Part shown: positions 1-7,574 of the stretch, piece after piece | Layout of the letters: each line of letters starts with the position of its first letter | How positions within the stretch are numbered: position 1 is the first letter of the stretch | Translations under genes and position numbers: made by a program | NCBI GenBank assembly: GCA_022709995.1 | Contig: JAKLHU010000080.1 | Coordinates: 1 to 7,941, forward strand | DNA: 7,941 bases | Source of the DNA: Verrucomicrobiota bacterium | Lineage (GTDB): Bacteria > Verrucomicrobiota > Lentisphaeria > Oligosphaerales > Oligosphaeraceae | Reading direction: 5' to 3' | Notes under the pieces: model-generated | Databases searched by the model: none | What the model was told of the DNA's origin: nothing | What the model saw: only the letters and a program-made list of their open reading frames with translations

Positions 1-1921
1 CTGTCTTCGCATCCGGCTTCTCGGCCGGCTTGTCTTCGGGCTTGTCGGCAGTCTGGTCTTTGGCGAGATTGAATTTTTTCTCGGCGGGCTTTTTGGGGAA
101 AAGCGGTTTGGACGCCTCTGTTTTGGGTCGTTTCAAGCCCTCGAATGACGTCGGTGCTTTCATCGTGTCGGAAAGCCCCTCGGGCTTGGCCGCCGACGCT
201 GCTCCATTGCCTTTTCCGTTTTTGTTGGCGTCATCCGGCGTCCCGCCGGCCGGCTTTGTTTTTTTCTTGAGGATGGCAAAAACACTCCGCATGCTGTAAA
301 GCGCCAGGCCGAGAGTCACGGCGCCAATGGCCGCCGCAATCCAGGAGATAACGGCAATCATGCCGGTGTTCTTGCAGGCCATGAAGACGGCATAGAACAG
401 CATCAGCACGGGGCCGTTCATGCTCAGCAAGCGAAGTTTATGATTATGGGCGTCATGATCGATGGCGGTCTTGCGGCTTTCCAGCATCTGCCGTTCCATC
501 GCGCGCAGGCGCTCCTGCACCTGCCGCTCCGCGTCCTTGCGGATCTTTTCGGCTTCCTGGCGGGCATTGTCGCGGGCTTCCGCCAGCTGCTTGCCGCTGT
601 CAGCTCCGGCCGCGGACAGTTTTTGGCGTTCCTCTTCCAAGTCGCGGCGCTGCTTTTCGAGTTCCTCGCGAGCGGCCTTGGCGGCGGCCAGCTGCTCGGG
701 CGTGCCGGGTTTTTCGGCCGCCGCCTTGGCGGCGCCGCGTTCCTCCGCCTTCTGCAGCTCGGCGGCGAGGTCCGCCGCCTTCGCCTGCTGGTCCCTGGCC
801 CGGCTTGCCAACTCGACTTCCTGGAGCGACAAGGCCTTGCTGCGCTCATCCAATTCCGTTTGCCGGCGGGTGATTTCCGCCAGCACGGCGGTCACCTGGA
901 CTTTCTTGGCGTCCAGCTCGGCCTGCGCCTGCTGCCGCAATTCGGCGGCAGCCGCGGCCGCGGCGTCCTTTTTCGCCTTGATTTCCTGGTCGATGGCGTT
1001 GACTTTTTCCACCAGCGCGGCCTTGGCTTTTTCCCGCTGCTCGGCCAAGCGCTTTTCTTCGGCCGCGGCCTTGGCCTCCGCCGCGGCGATGATCTCCGCC
1101 GCCTTGCCTTTGGCCTCGTGCGCCATCTCGTTGATCTTTTTCAAGGCCATTTCCCGGCCTGACTTCTCCCGCTCCTGCAGATCCGCCGCCAGCTTGGCTT
1201 CGGCCTCTTGGCGCTTCTGGGCCAATTCCGCCGCCAGAGCGTCAGCCGCCGCCTTCTTGATTTCCGCGATCTTCTGTTTCGCCAGTTCAAGGGCGTCGTG
1301 CTGGATCTGCTCGCTTTTGTGCGTAGCCTGGGCGATCTGGCTGGCGCTCTGTTCCTTGGCGTGGGCGATCTGCGCGGCAATCTCCTCGTGCGACTGGGCG
1401 ACCAAGGCGTCAGCCTGCCGCTGAGCCTGCTGCAAGAGCGCCTCGCCCTGCTGCTTGACTTCCAGCAGAAGGGCCTGGCATTCCTTTTCCGCCTGCTGCC
1501 GCATGGCCAGCCCTTCGTGCTCCGCCTGCCGCAGAATGTTCTGACGCTCCTGCTCGCCGACCAGGCGCGCGTTCTTGAGCATCATCTGCTCCATTTCCTT
1601 GGCGACGTCCAGGCTCAAGGACAAGCCGCCGCCGATTGGCGCCGGCGCGGCCGGGGCCGGGGCGACCGAGGCAACCGGCGCCGGCGCGACCGGGGCCGGG
1701 GCCGCCGACGGGGCCATGACGTTGACGGGCCGGGCGACTTTCAACGCCGGCGGGGGCGGCGGGGCGCCGGGGACGCCGGCCATGCCGGCCCCGGCAACCG
1801 CACTTGTACCGTCACCGACAACCCGCATCGGCTTCCGGCACTTCGGGCACATCAGTGACGGCATCGCTTCCGCCAATTCCATCTTCGCCTGACAGGTTGG
1901 ACAGACATGGATCACGGGCAT
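1..1921 (-). CDS. Zinc-ribbon, alanine-rich coiled-coil membrane protein (C-terminus off window)
   Basis: The frame is open from an ATG at 1921 to the window edge, giving 640 residues with no stop seen. Residues 7-10 (CPTC) and 25-28 (CPKC) form a two-knuckle zinc ribbon. Residues 38 to about 100 are a Pro/Ala linker with an internal repeat. Residues about 104-490 are rich in Ala, Glu, Lys and Gln with almost no Pro or Gly, which predicts a very long coiled coil. Two hydrophobic stretches follow, at about 498-516 and 520-544, probably a membrane hairpin, then a basic Lys/Pro/Ala/Asp tail from 552 to the edge. With no signal peptide, I infer that the ribbon and coil are cytoplasmic and tethered to the inner membrane. 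The gene starts 35 nt after the ileS stop and has its own GGGAG site. I recognise no named family. A structural or scaffolding role is a guess from the architecture. Confidence 0.85.
   Translation of the reverse strand, partial: MPVIHVCPTCQAKMELAEAMPSLMCPKCRKPMRVVGDGTSAVAGAGMAGVPGAPPPPPALKVARPVNVMAPSAAPAPVAPAPVASVAPAPAAPAPIGGGLSLSLDVAKEMEQMMLKNARLVGEQERQNILRQAEHEGLAMRQQAEKECQALLLEVKQQGEALLQQAQRQADALVAQSHEEIAAQIAHAKEQSASQIAQATHKSEQIQHDALELAKQKIAEIKKAAADALAAELAQKRQEAEAKLAADLQEREKSGREMALKKINEMAHEAKGKAAEIIAAAEAKAAAEEKRLAEQREKAKAALVEKVNAIDQEIKAKKDAAAAAAAELRQQAQAELDAKKVQVTAVLAEITRRQTELDERSKALSLQEVELASRARDQQAKAADLAAELQKAEERGAAKAAAEKPGTPEQLAAAKAAREELEKQRRDLEEERQKLSAAGADSGKQLAEARDNARQEAEKIRKDAERQVQERLRAMERQMLESRKTAIDHDAHNHKLRLLSMNGPVLMLFYAVFMACKNTGMIAVISWIAAAIGAVTLGLALYSMRSVFAILKKKTKPAGGTPDDANKNGKGNGAASAAKPEGLSDTMKAPTSFEGLKRPKTEASKPLFPKKPAEKKFNLAKDQTADKPEDKPAEKPDAKT
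1638..1702 (-). repeat. Two 26-nt near-identical copies, 39 nt apart, in an Ala/Pro linker
   Basis: Positions 1638-1663 and 1677-1702 match except at one base. The 39-nt offset equals 13 codons, so the reading frame is kept. They encode the alternating Ala-Pro stretch around residues 73-95 of the coiled-coil protein. This looks like in-frame duplication within a low-complexity linker rather than a regulatory repeat. Confidence 0.75.
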
Positions 1922-1928
1922 GATGCTT

Positions 1929-1933
1929 CTCCC
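1929..1933 (-). promoter_or_regulatory. Ribosome binding site of the coiled-coil gene
   Basis: The minus strand reads GGGAG, 7 nt before the ATG at 1921. It supports that start and shows that the gene is translated independently of ileS although only 35 nt separate them. Confidence 0.7.
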
Positions 1934-1956
1934 AGGTTAAAACCAAAAAGTAAAAC

Positions 1957-4900
1957 TCAGCCGCCGGCCACCACCGACAAGGCGAAGCGCGCGGTCACAC
2001 CGTTCAAATCCACCTCATGCATGGTTTCGGCACGACCTGCCGTCAGGCTCATGGCCAGGGTCTCGGCGCAGATGTACGTCGACTGCGCGACCATGGCCTG
2101 CGCAACTTCGGCCGGAGCGTCATACGTCACCCGGATGCGGTCGGTCACTTCAAAGCGCAGTTCCTTGCGCAGGTTCTGCAGCTTGCTCACGACTTCGCGG
2201 GCCCAGCCTTCCTGGATCAGCTCGGCCGACAGCCGGGTGTCGAGAGCGACGGTGATGTCGCCCGCGTTGGCCACGGTCATGCCCTCCTTCTCCGTCCGCT
2301 GGACCAGGATATCGTCGGCGCCGATCTCGACCGCCTGGCCGTCGCCAACATCAAGGGATACCGTTTCCCCGGCCCGCAGGCGGTTGATGGCACGGCTGCC
2401 GAGGCCGGCAATCAGGGGGATGGCGGCCTTCATCTTCACGCCCAGTTTCGGACCCAGCTTCTTCAGGTTCGGCTTGGCGCTCAACGTCACCAGTTCCTCC
2501 TCGTCGGCGCGCACGTCGACGGTTTTCACATTCAGCTCCTCGGCCACCACGGCAGCCATTTCCTGCAGGTCGGCGCGCACCTCGGGGTTCGCCGAGACCA
2601 GCACGGCGGCGGCCAGCGGCTGCCGGACCTTCAGCACGGCCTGCGTCCGCAAAAAGCGCCCCAGCGACACCGCGGCCATGGTCCGGCGCATGCGCTCGGT
2701 CAGAGCCGCGTCACTGTAGGCCGGGAAGGGCTCGGGATAATCGCACAAGTGGACCGAGGCCGGCATGGCCTCCGTCCTCAGGTTGCGATAGATGGTCTCG
2801 GTCACAAACGGGATGAACGGCGCCGCCAGCTGGCAAAGGGTGACCATGGTGTAGTGCAGAGTCTGATAGGCATCGGCCTTGTCCTGGTCGTTGGCGCTCT
2901 TCCAAAAACGGCGGCGGCTGCGGCGGATGTACCAGTTGGTCAGATCATCGATGAAGCCTGTGAAGCGGGTGGCGGCCCGCTGCAGGTCATAGCCGTCCAG
3001 GCTGGCGCGGACGTCGGCGACGGCGTCCATCAGGCTGGACAGCACCCAGCGGTCAAGGACGTTGGCCGGCGCCAGGGGAGGCGCCGCGACGGCGCCGGAC
3101 GGACGCCAGTCGTCGACCCGCGCGTAAGTCGCCAAAAAGCAGTGGGCGTTCCAGAGCGGGATGATGACGGTGCGCATCACTTCGCGGACGGCGGCCTCGC
3201 TGAAACGCATGTCTTCCGCCCGCACCACCGGCGAGGACAGCATGCAAAGCCGCAAAGCGTCGGCGCCGTACTGGTCGATCACGGTCCTGGGGTCGGGGTA
3301 GTTCTTCAGCCGCTTCGACATCTTGCGGCCGTCCTCGGCCAAAATCAAGCCGTTGACGATCACGTTGCGAAACGCCGGCTTGTCAAACAACATGGTGGAC
3401 AACAGCATGAGCGAGTAAAACCAGCCGCGGGTCTGGTCCAGTCCTTCGGCGATGAAGTCCGCCGGGAAGGTCGCGTCGACCTTGGCTTTGTTTTCAAAGG
3501 GATAGTGGTGCTGGGCATACGGCATGGCGCCGCTTTCGAACCAGCAGTCGAGCACTTCCGGGGTGCGGTGGTATGTGCGGCCGCCGCGTTCGATGACGAT
3601 CTGGTCAATGAAATGCTTGTGCAGGTCGGTGACCTTCCGGCCGGACAGCTGCTCCAGTTCCGCCACCGAGCCGATGCAGATGGTGTCGGACGGGTCGGCG
3701 TCGTTGACCCAGACCGGTATGCACGATCCCCAGAAGCGGTTGCGGCTGATGTTCCAGTCCTTGGCGTCGCCGAGCCAGTTGTCAAACCGCCGGGCGCCGA
3801 CGTAGTCCGGCATCCAGCCGATCTGGCGGTTGTTGCGCTGCAGGCGGTCGTGCAGGTCTTCGACGCGGATGTACCAGGCTTCGATGGCCCGGTAGATGAG
3901 CGGCGTGTCGGTCCGCTCGCAGAACGGATAGCTGTGGACGATCGTCGACTGCTGCACCAGCTTGCCGGCCTGCTTCAGATGCCGGATAATCGCCTTGTCC
4001 GCCGCCTTGCAGTTCTGGCCGGCGAAGTCCGGGGCCAAAGCCGTGAAGTTGGCGTCGCTGTCGAGAGTGTCGACCAGCTCGATGCCGGCGCCCTTGCAGA
4101 CGCGGTAGTCGTCTTCGCCGTAGGCCGGGGCCTGGTGCACGATGCCCGTGCCGTCGGTGGTCGTGACGTAGCCGTCCACCAGGATCTGAAAGGCGTTCGG
4201 CTGACCGGCGAAATACGGGAAGATCGGCTCGTAGCGGAGGCCGGCCAAGTCGCGGCCCTTGCATTCCAGAAGGAGCTGGTATTCGGCTTCCGACTTGTAG
4301 TACGCGCCCAGACGGGCCTTGGCCAGGATGTAGGCGTCGTCGGTGTCGCCGTCGCGCACCAGACAGTAGTCGATGTCGGGGCCGACGCAGGCCGCCAGGT
4401 TGGCCGGCAGCGTCCAGGGCGTCGTCGTCCAGATCAGGATATGGGCTTGGAGGTTTTCGGCGCCGGGGAAGACGCGGTCGAGGATTTTCATGCGGACGGT
4501 CACGGCCGGGTCCTGGACGTCCTGGTAGTTGCTGCCGGCCTCCATGTTGGACAGGGGGGTGTTCAATTTCCAGCTGTAGGGCATGATGCGATGCGCCTTG
4601 TACACGCGTCCCTGGTCCCAGAGCTGCTTGAAGACCCACCAGATGCTTTCCATGAAGGTGGCGTCCATCGTCTTGTAGCCATGGTCGAAGTCAACCCAGC
4701 GGCCCATCCTGGTCACAATCTGCTTCCACTCCTTGACATAGCGCTGGACCATGGAGCGGCATTGCTCGTTGAACACGTCGACGCCGCATTCCATGATGGC
4801 GGGCGCTCCGGCCAGACCAAGCTTCTCTTGGGCGAGGGCTTCGATGGGCAGGCCGTGGCAGTCCCAGCCGAACGTCCGCTCGACGTAGCGGCCGCGCATG

Positions 4901-5118
4901 GTCTGGTAGCGCGGGATGACGTCCTTGATCGTGCCGGCCAGCAGATGGCCGTAATGCGGCAGGCCGGTCGCAAACGGAGGGCCGTCGTAAAACACGTACG
5001 GGGGGGCGTCCCGCCGCCATTCCAGAGATTGCGTGAAAACGTCGTTCTCTTCCCAAAATTTCAGGACGGCTTCTTCCAGTTGGGCAAACGAGGCGTTGCT
5101 GTCATACGCTGCAAACAT
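1957..5118 (-). CDS. ileS: Isoleucyl-tRNA synthetase (eukaryote-like, type 2)
   Basis: This class I enzyme joins isoleucine to tRNA-Ile in the cytoplasm using ATP; it is 1053 residues here. From the ATG at 5118, the HIGH-type motif is H55-Y-G-H58, GWDCHGLPIE is at 84-93, the Thr-rich editing peptide WTTTPW is at 230-235, the editing-site stretch GTGIVHQAPAYGEDD is at 323-337, and the KMSKS-type loop is K599-M-S-K-R603. An anticodon-binding helical domain follows (about 690-850, including NWYIRRSRRRFW), then a C-terminal region without the paired CxxC zinc motifs of the E. coli-type enzyme. Length, the WDCHGLP wording and the missing zinc finger fit the type 2 group, as in eukaryotic cytosol and MupA-like enzymes. 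An in-frame TTG at 5154 would add 12 residues but has no Shine-Dalgarno sequence, whereas the ATG has GGAG 9 nt upstream. No T-box is visible in the 104-nt gap upstream. Confidence 0.97.
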   Translation of the reverse strand: MFAAYDSNASFAQLEEAVLKFWEENDVFTQSLEWRRDAPPYVFYDGPPFATGLPHYGHLLAGTIKDVIPRYQTMRGRYVERTFGWDCHGLPIEALAQEKLGLAGAPAIMECGVDVFNEQCRSMVQRYVKEWKQIVTRMGRWVDFDHGYKTMDATFMESIWWVFKQLWDQGRVYKAHRIMPYSWKLNTPLSNMEAGSNYQDVQDPAVTVRMKILDRVFPGAENLQAHILIWTTTPWTLPANLAACVGPDIDYCLVRDGDTDDAYILAKARLGAYYKSEAEYQLLLECKGRDLAGLRYEPIFPYFAGQPNAFQILVDGYVTTTDGTGIVHQAPAYGEDDYRVCKGAGIELVDTLDSDANFTALAPDFAGQNCKAADKAIIRHLKQAGKLVQQSTIVHSYPFCERTDTPLIYRAIEAWYIRVEDLHDRLQRNNRQIGWMPDYVGARRFDNWLGDAKDWNISRNRFWGSCIPVWVNDADPSDTICIGSVAELEQLSGRKVTDLHKHFIDQIVIERGGRTYHRTPEVLDCWFESGAMPYAQHHYPFENKAKVDATFPADFIAEGLDQTRGWFYSLMLLSTMLFDKPAFRNVIVNGLILAEDGRKMSKRLKNYPDPRTVIDQYGADALRLCMLSSPVVRAEDMRFSEAAVREVMRTVIIPLWNAHCFLATYARVDDWRPSGAVAAPPLAPANVLDRWVLSSLMDAVADVRASLDGYDLQRAATRFTGFIDDLTNWYIRRSRRRFWKSANDQDKADAYQTLHYTMVTLCQLAAPFIPFVTETIYRNLRTEAMPASVHLCDYPEPFPAYSDAALTERMRRTMAAVSLGRFLRTQAVLKVRQPLAAAVLVSANPEVRADLQEMAAVVAEELNVKTVDVRADEEELVTLSAKPNLKKLGPKLGVKMKAAIPLIAGLGSRAINRLRAGETVSLDVGDGQAVEIGADDILVQRTEKEGMTVANAGDITVALDTRLSAELIQEGWAREVVSKLQNLRKELRFEVTDRIRVTYDAPAEVAQAMVAQSTYICAETLAMSLTAGRAETMHEVDLNGVTARFALSVVAGG

Positions 5119-5127
5119 GCGTGGTGT

Positions 5128-5131
5128 CTCC
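5128..5131 (-). promoter_or_regulatory. Ribosome binding site that decides the ileS start
   Basis: GGAG on the minus strand sits 9 nt before the ATG at 5118. No comparable purine run precedes the alternative TTG at 5154, so the shorter protein is preferred. Confidence 0.65.
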
Positions 5132-5222
5132 AAACCTGCTGTCTCAAAGTGCAACCGGTCAACGGGTTACGAGGTGGAATCATGGCCGCCGAGAAAGACG
5201 GGGGCGGCGGCGGGCGACGCGG

Positions 5223-5855
5223 TCATTCGGCGTTCTGCCAGGCTTCGATCTTGGCATACGGGATGCGCAGCCGGCTGGTCTGGCCGCGGGCGTCGGCCTG
5301 TTCGACCAGGACGAGTTCGTCCTGGGCCTCCAGGATGCGGACGACGCGGATGACGACGCCGTTGAACTGCACGTCCCAGGGCCCGGCCGGCTTGCCCTCC
5401 CGGTCGCGGGCGATCCGTTCGAAGTAGCTGCGCTTCCAGACGGCACCGGCGTCGGGCTCCGGCTCTGCCGCCGGCGGGGCGCTCAGGGCGATGTTGCGCT
5501 GGCGCTCGGCGTCGCGCTCTTCCCGAGCACGCTTTTCGGCATCCCGTTTCGCCAGCATTTCCTTTTCGCCCTTGATGCCCATGGCGAACAGGATCACCAG
5601 CGGATAAAGCCAGGGCAGGAGCAGCCCGGCCGTGAAATGCAGCCAGACCGGATGGCGGCGAGCCTGGGCGATGGACGCCGCCCAGCAGGCCGAGCCCAGC
5701 AGAAACGTCAACACCAGGGCCAGAACCAGGGTCACCCCGGGATCGGCGTCCAGTTCGGCCTTTTCCGTTTCCTTGGCAAACCACAACGTGATGTCGACGA
5801 TTTTCTGCCAGGCCTGCTGCAGCATGACCTTGCCTTGTGCAATCCATTCATCCAT
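5223..5855 (-). CDS. Unrecognised two-helix membrane protein with charged linker and beta-rich C-terminus
   Basis: I do not recognise this 210-residue protein. An amphipathic N-terminus (1-38) is followed by two strong transmembrane segments at about 41-62 and 73-94. Next comes a highly charged Lys/Arg/Glu helix (95-121), an Ala/Pro/Glu spacer (123-137), and a domain at about 138-210 whose alternating hydrophobic residues (for example the VVIRVVRIL and ELVLVE runs) suggest beta strands. With no signal peptide, the charged helix and C-terminal domain are probably cytoplasmic. The ATG at 5855 has GAGGA 5 nt upstream. The gene starts 33 nt after the preceding membrane-protein gene and ends 104 nt before ileS. 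The adjacent membrane gene suggests that the two products act together, but the sequence shows no catalytic motif. Coding status is well supported by the protein-like composition and ribosome binding site. Confidence 0.85.
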   Translation of the reverse strand: MDEWIAQGKVMLQQAWQKIVDITLWFAKETEKAELDADPGVTLVLALVLTFLLGSACWAASIAQARRHPVWLHFTAGLLLPWLYPLVILFAMGIKGEKEMLAKRDAEKRAREERDAERQRNIALSAPPAAEPEPDAGAVWKRSYFERIARDREGKPAGPWDVQFNGVVIRVVRILEAQDELVLVEQADARGQTSRLRIPYAKIEAWQNAE

Positions 5856-5860
5856 GACTG

Positions 5861-5865
5861 TCCTC
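5861..5865 (-). promoter_or_regulatory. Ribosome binding site of the 210-residue membrane protein
   Basis: GAGGA on the minus strand, 5 nt before the ATG at 5855. It supports that start. Confidence 0.6.
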
Positions 5866-5888
5866 GCAGTGCGTTAAGGTCGGCGGTT

Positions 5889-6806
5889 TCATTCCTCGAG
5901 GTCATCCGGCGGTTCCGGCGGCAGGAACGCCCTGGTGTCGATATAGATGAAAACAAGATAAAACAAAAAAGCGACCAAAAACATTTCCTGGAAGCTCCAG
6001 CCCGGGAGATTGAGAAAGGAATAGACCAGCGCCAGGAGGAACGGCGGGATGCAGCAGTGCAGGGCGACGGTCCACAGGCTGGCCGGCGAATCGCGCCATT
6101 CGCGCCGGAACACGACGGCGGTGAGCATGAAGATGAGCACGCTGAGCAAAATGGGCTTGATTTGCAGCAGCGCGTGGTACACCAGCAGAAAAGGCGCCAT
6201 GACGACACAGACGGCCTGCGCGTAGCGGACCAGCGCGGTCTCGTCCAACCGGCCATCGGCGCGACCAGCCATTTCGGTGGCATGTCGGCCCAGCGCCGCC
6301 AGCTTGTCGCCGGCCAGGAGCGGCAGGCGCAGCACCTGCCGGTCGTTGCCCTCCTCCCGCAGCCAAAGCGTCACCGACGCGGGTTCCAGGAGAAGGCCGC
6401 GCGGCTCGATGCCGCTGGCCAGCTCGCGGTCGGGCGGGAACGCCTCCGGCTGGTCGGCAAAGTCAAAGCGCCAGAGGTTGACGCGAATCGTATGCGGCAG
6501 GTCCCAGTCGGCCTGCCAGCGCAGGCGGCCTTGATCGAACCAGACCGTCTCCGCCGCCTGGGCGAGATGGCTGGTGATGGTCCTGGTCTCGCCGACAATG
6601 CCCGGAAGGGTCAGCATGACTTTCAGCAACGCAGCCAGAAACGTCATCAAAAACAAAATCAGGATCGGCGCCAGCCAGCGCCGTTGCGCCCGCACCGCCT
6701 GCAAAGCCAGATACGGACGCAGAAACAACGCCGCCAGCACGCGCCGGTACGGCGTCGGCTCTTCCGGCAACACGGGCAGAGGCGGGAGGTCGGGTTGGTC
6801 TTGCAT
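5889..6806 (-). CDS. Unrecognised polytopic membrane protein with a large extracytoplasmic loop
   Basis: From the ATG at 6806 the product has 305 residues. A Pro-rich cytoplasmic N-terminus (about 1-20) and a basic segment (21-43) lead into transmembrane helix 1 (about 44-66). A hydrophilic domain of about 130 residues (67-195) follows, probably outside the membrane and rich in Trp, Leu, Asp and Arg. Further helices lie at about 196-214, 217-234, 247-266 and 274-292, and the tail is acidic (PPEPPDDLEE). The layout of one helix, an external domain and then a helical bundle recalls DUF1189-type proteins, but I see no diagnostic motif and treat this as a weak analogy. An alternative GTG start at 6818 shares one base with the def stop (TAGTG), which would suit translational coupling. 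Neither start has a clear Shine-Dalgarno sequence, so the true N-terminus could be 4 residues longer. Confidence 0.82.
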   Translation of the reverse strand: MQDQPDLPPLPVLPEEPTPYRRVLAALFLRPYLALQAVRAQRRWLAPILILFLMTFLAALLKVMLTLPGIVGETRTITSHLAQAAETVWFDQGRLRWQADWDLPHTIRVNLWRFDFADQPEAFPPDRELASGIEPRGLLLEPASVTLWLREEGNDRQVLRLPLLAGDKLAALGRHATEMAGRADGRLDETALVRYAQAVCVVMAPFLLVYHALLQIKPILLSVLIFMLTAVVFRREWRDSPASLWTVALHCCIPPFLLALVYSFLNLPGWSFQEMFLVAFLFYLVFIYIDTRAFLPPEPPDDLEE

Positions 6807-6817
6807 GCGAGGACACA

Positions 6818-7426
6818 CTAGCGTTGGGCGAGCTGCTTCAGCTCGAATTTTTCCATTCGTTTCAACAGCGTCGCCGCGGCTTTCTGCTGTTCGTCCGGGG
6901 TCCGGTCGATGAACAGGACGCCGTCGAGATGGTCGATTTCATGCTGGAGGCAGCGGGCCAGCAGGCCGCCGCAGTCGGCGTCGATGGCTTCGCCGTCTAA
7001 CGTGGTGGCATGCAAGCGCACCCGGGCCGGCCGGGTGACTTCGCCCCGGACGCCGGGCAGGCTGAGGCAGCCTTCGCCGCAGCACGCTGTCTCCGGCGAA
7101 ACCCAGGTGATTTCCGGATTGACCAGGGCCAGGGGCATGCGCGGGTTCAGGCAGACTTCCCCGGGAGACGGCGGCTCCGCGGGCAGGCTGTCCTCGTCCG
7201 GGCGGGTGTCGACGACGATCAAGCGCAGGTTGACGCCGACCTGCGGCGCGGCCAGACCGACGCCGACGACGTCGTTCTCCTGCATGGTCACCAGCATGCG
7301 CTCGGCCAGTCGCCGCACCTCTGCGGTGACTTCCTTGACCGGCGACGACTTCTGCCGCAAGGCCGGATGGCCATTCTGGACTATACGCAGCCGTTTTGGC
7401 CGCTCCGACTTGAGAAAATCCAACAT
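6818..7426 (-). CDS. def: Peptide deformylase
   Basis: This metallohydrolase removes the formyl group from the initiator methionine of new proteins at the ribosome exit. All three family motifs are present in the 202 residues: GVGLAAPQVG at 55-64, EGCLSLPG at 118-125 with metal ligand C120, and QHEIDHLDG at 161-169 with ligands H162 and H166 and catalytic E163. The enzyme should therefore be active. Compared with the compact E. coli enzyme, the segment between motifs 1 and 2 carries a Pro/Glu-rich insertion (about 74-98), and two extra cysteines (C115, C116) lie just before the EGC motif. The C-terminal helix is Lys-rich. An in-frame TTG at 7429 lies directly before the ATG at 7426; the ATG is chosen because AAGG stands 7 nt upstream. 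def is the first gene of the probable unit running to ileS and beyond. Confidence 0.97.
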   Translation of the reverse strand: MLDFLKSERPKRLRIVQNGHPALRQKSSPVKEVTAEVRRLAERMLVTMQENDVVGVGLAAPQVGVNLRLIVVDTRPDEDSLPAEPPSPGEVCLNPRMPLALVNPEITWVSPETACCGEGCLSLPGVRGEVTRPARVRLHATTLDGEAIDADCGGLLARCLQHEIDHLDGVLFIDRTPDEQQKAAATLLKRMEKFELKQLAQR

Positions 7427-7433
7427 CAAACCG

Positions 7434-7437
7434 CCTT
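7434..7437 (-). promoter_or_regulatory. Ribosome binding site of def
   Basis: AAGG on the minus strand, 7 nt before the ATG at 7426, favours that codon over the adjacent TTG at 7429. Confidence 0.55.
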
Positions 7438-7460
7438 GCTGAAATGCTCTCTCCCCACTC

Positions 7461-7515
7461 GACGGAAACTAAAACTGCAAACTATTAAAGTTAACCGAAA
7501 AAGCCGATTGTTCAA
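7461..7515 (-). promoter_or_regulatory. AT-richer leader, candidate promoter for def and downstream genes
   Basis: This stretch is clearly AT-richer than its surroundings and lies in the only sizeable non-coding gap (7427-7638). On the minus strand a -35-like TTGAAC (7515-7510) precedes a -10-like TTTAAT (7489-7484), but the spacing of 20 nt is longer than the usual 16-18. A weaker hexamer, TAACTT, sits at 16 nt. The location is the natural place for the promoter, but the exact boxes are uncertain. Confidence 0.3.
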
Positions 7516-7523
7516 CCCGGCCG

Positions 7524-7549
7524 GCCGCTTTTTGCCGCCGCTTTTTGGT
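7524..7549. repeat. Short tandem repeat, two 13-nt units
   Basis: The 11-mer gccgctttttg occurs at 7524-7534 and again at 7537-7547, with a 13-nt period. It lies between the hydrogenase 3' hairpin and the candidate def promoter. It could be a protein-binding site or chance low complexity; nothing in the sequence decides. Confidence 0.45.
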
Positions 7550-7574
7550 CATGCGTGCCGGTCGGCGGCGGCAG

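Noticed and set aside
440..1858. Plus-strand open frames of 216 to 320 codons opposite the coiled-coil gene
   Set aside because: Their Ser/Ala/Arg- or Leu/Phe-rich low-complexity translations mirror the Ala/Glu/Lys codons of the coil on the other strand. They show no domains.
5119..5222. Possible T-box or other tRNA-sensing leader before ileS
   Set aside because: Only 104 nt are available. I found neither the conserved T-box stretch nor a terminator hairpin with a U-run.
2017..5427. 1136-codon plus-strand open frame opposite ileS
   Set aside because: It lies antisense to a gene with every IleRS motif. Its translation is rich in Gly, His, Arg, Val and Asp with no recognisable domain, as expected for an antisense frame in GC-rich DNA.
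5121..6821. 566-codon plus-strand open frame opposite the two membrane genes
   Set aside because: It is rich in Gln, Arg, His and Gly without motifs, and it spans two genes with good starts and clear membrane helices on the minus strand.
7518..7534. GC palindrome followed by a run of five T on the plus strand, resembling a terminator
   Set aside because: No plus-strand gene leads into it, and the palindrome is only CCGGCCGG-like repetition.
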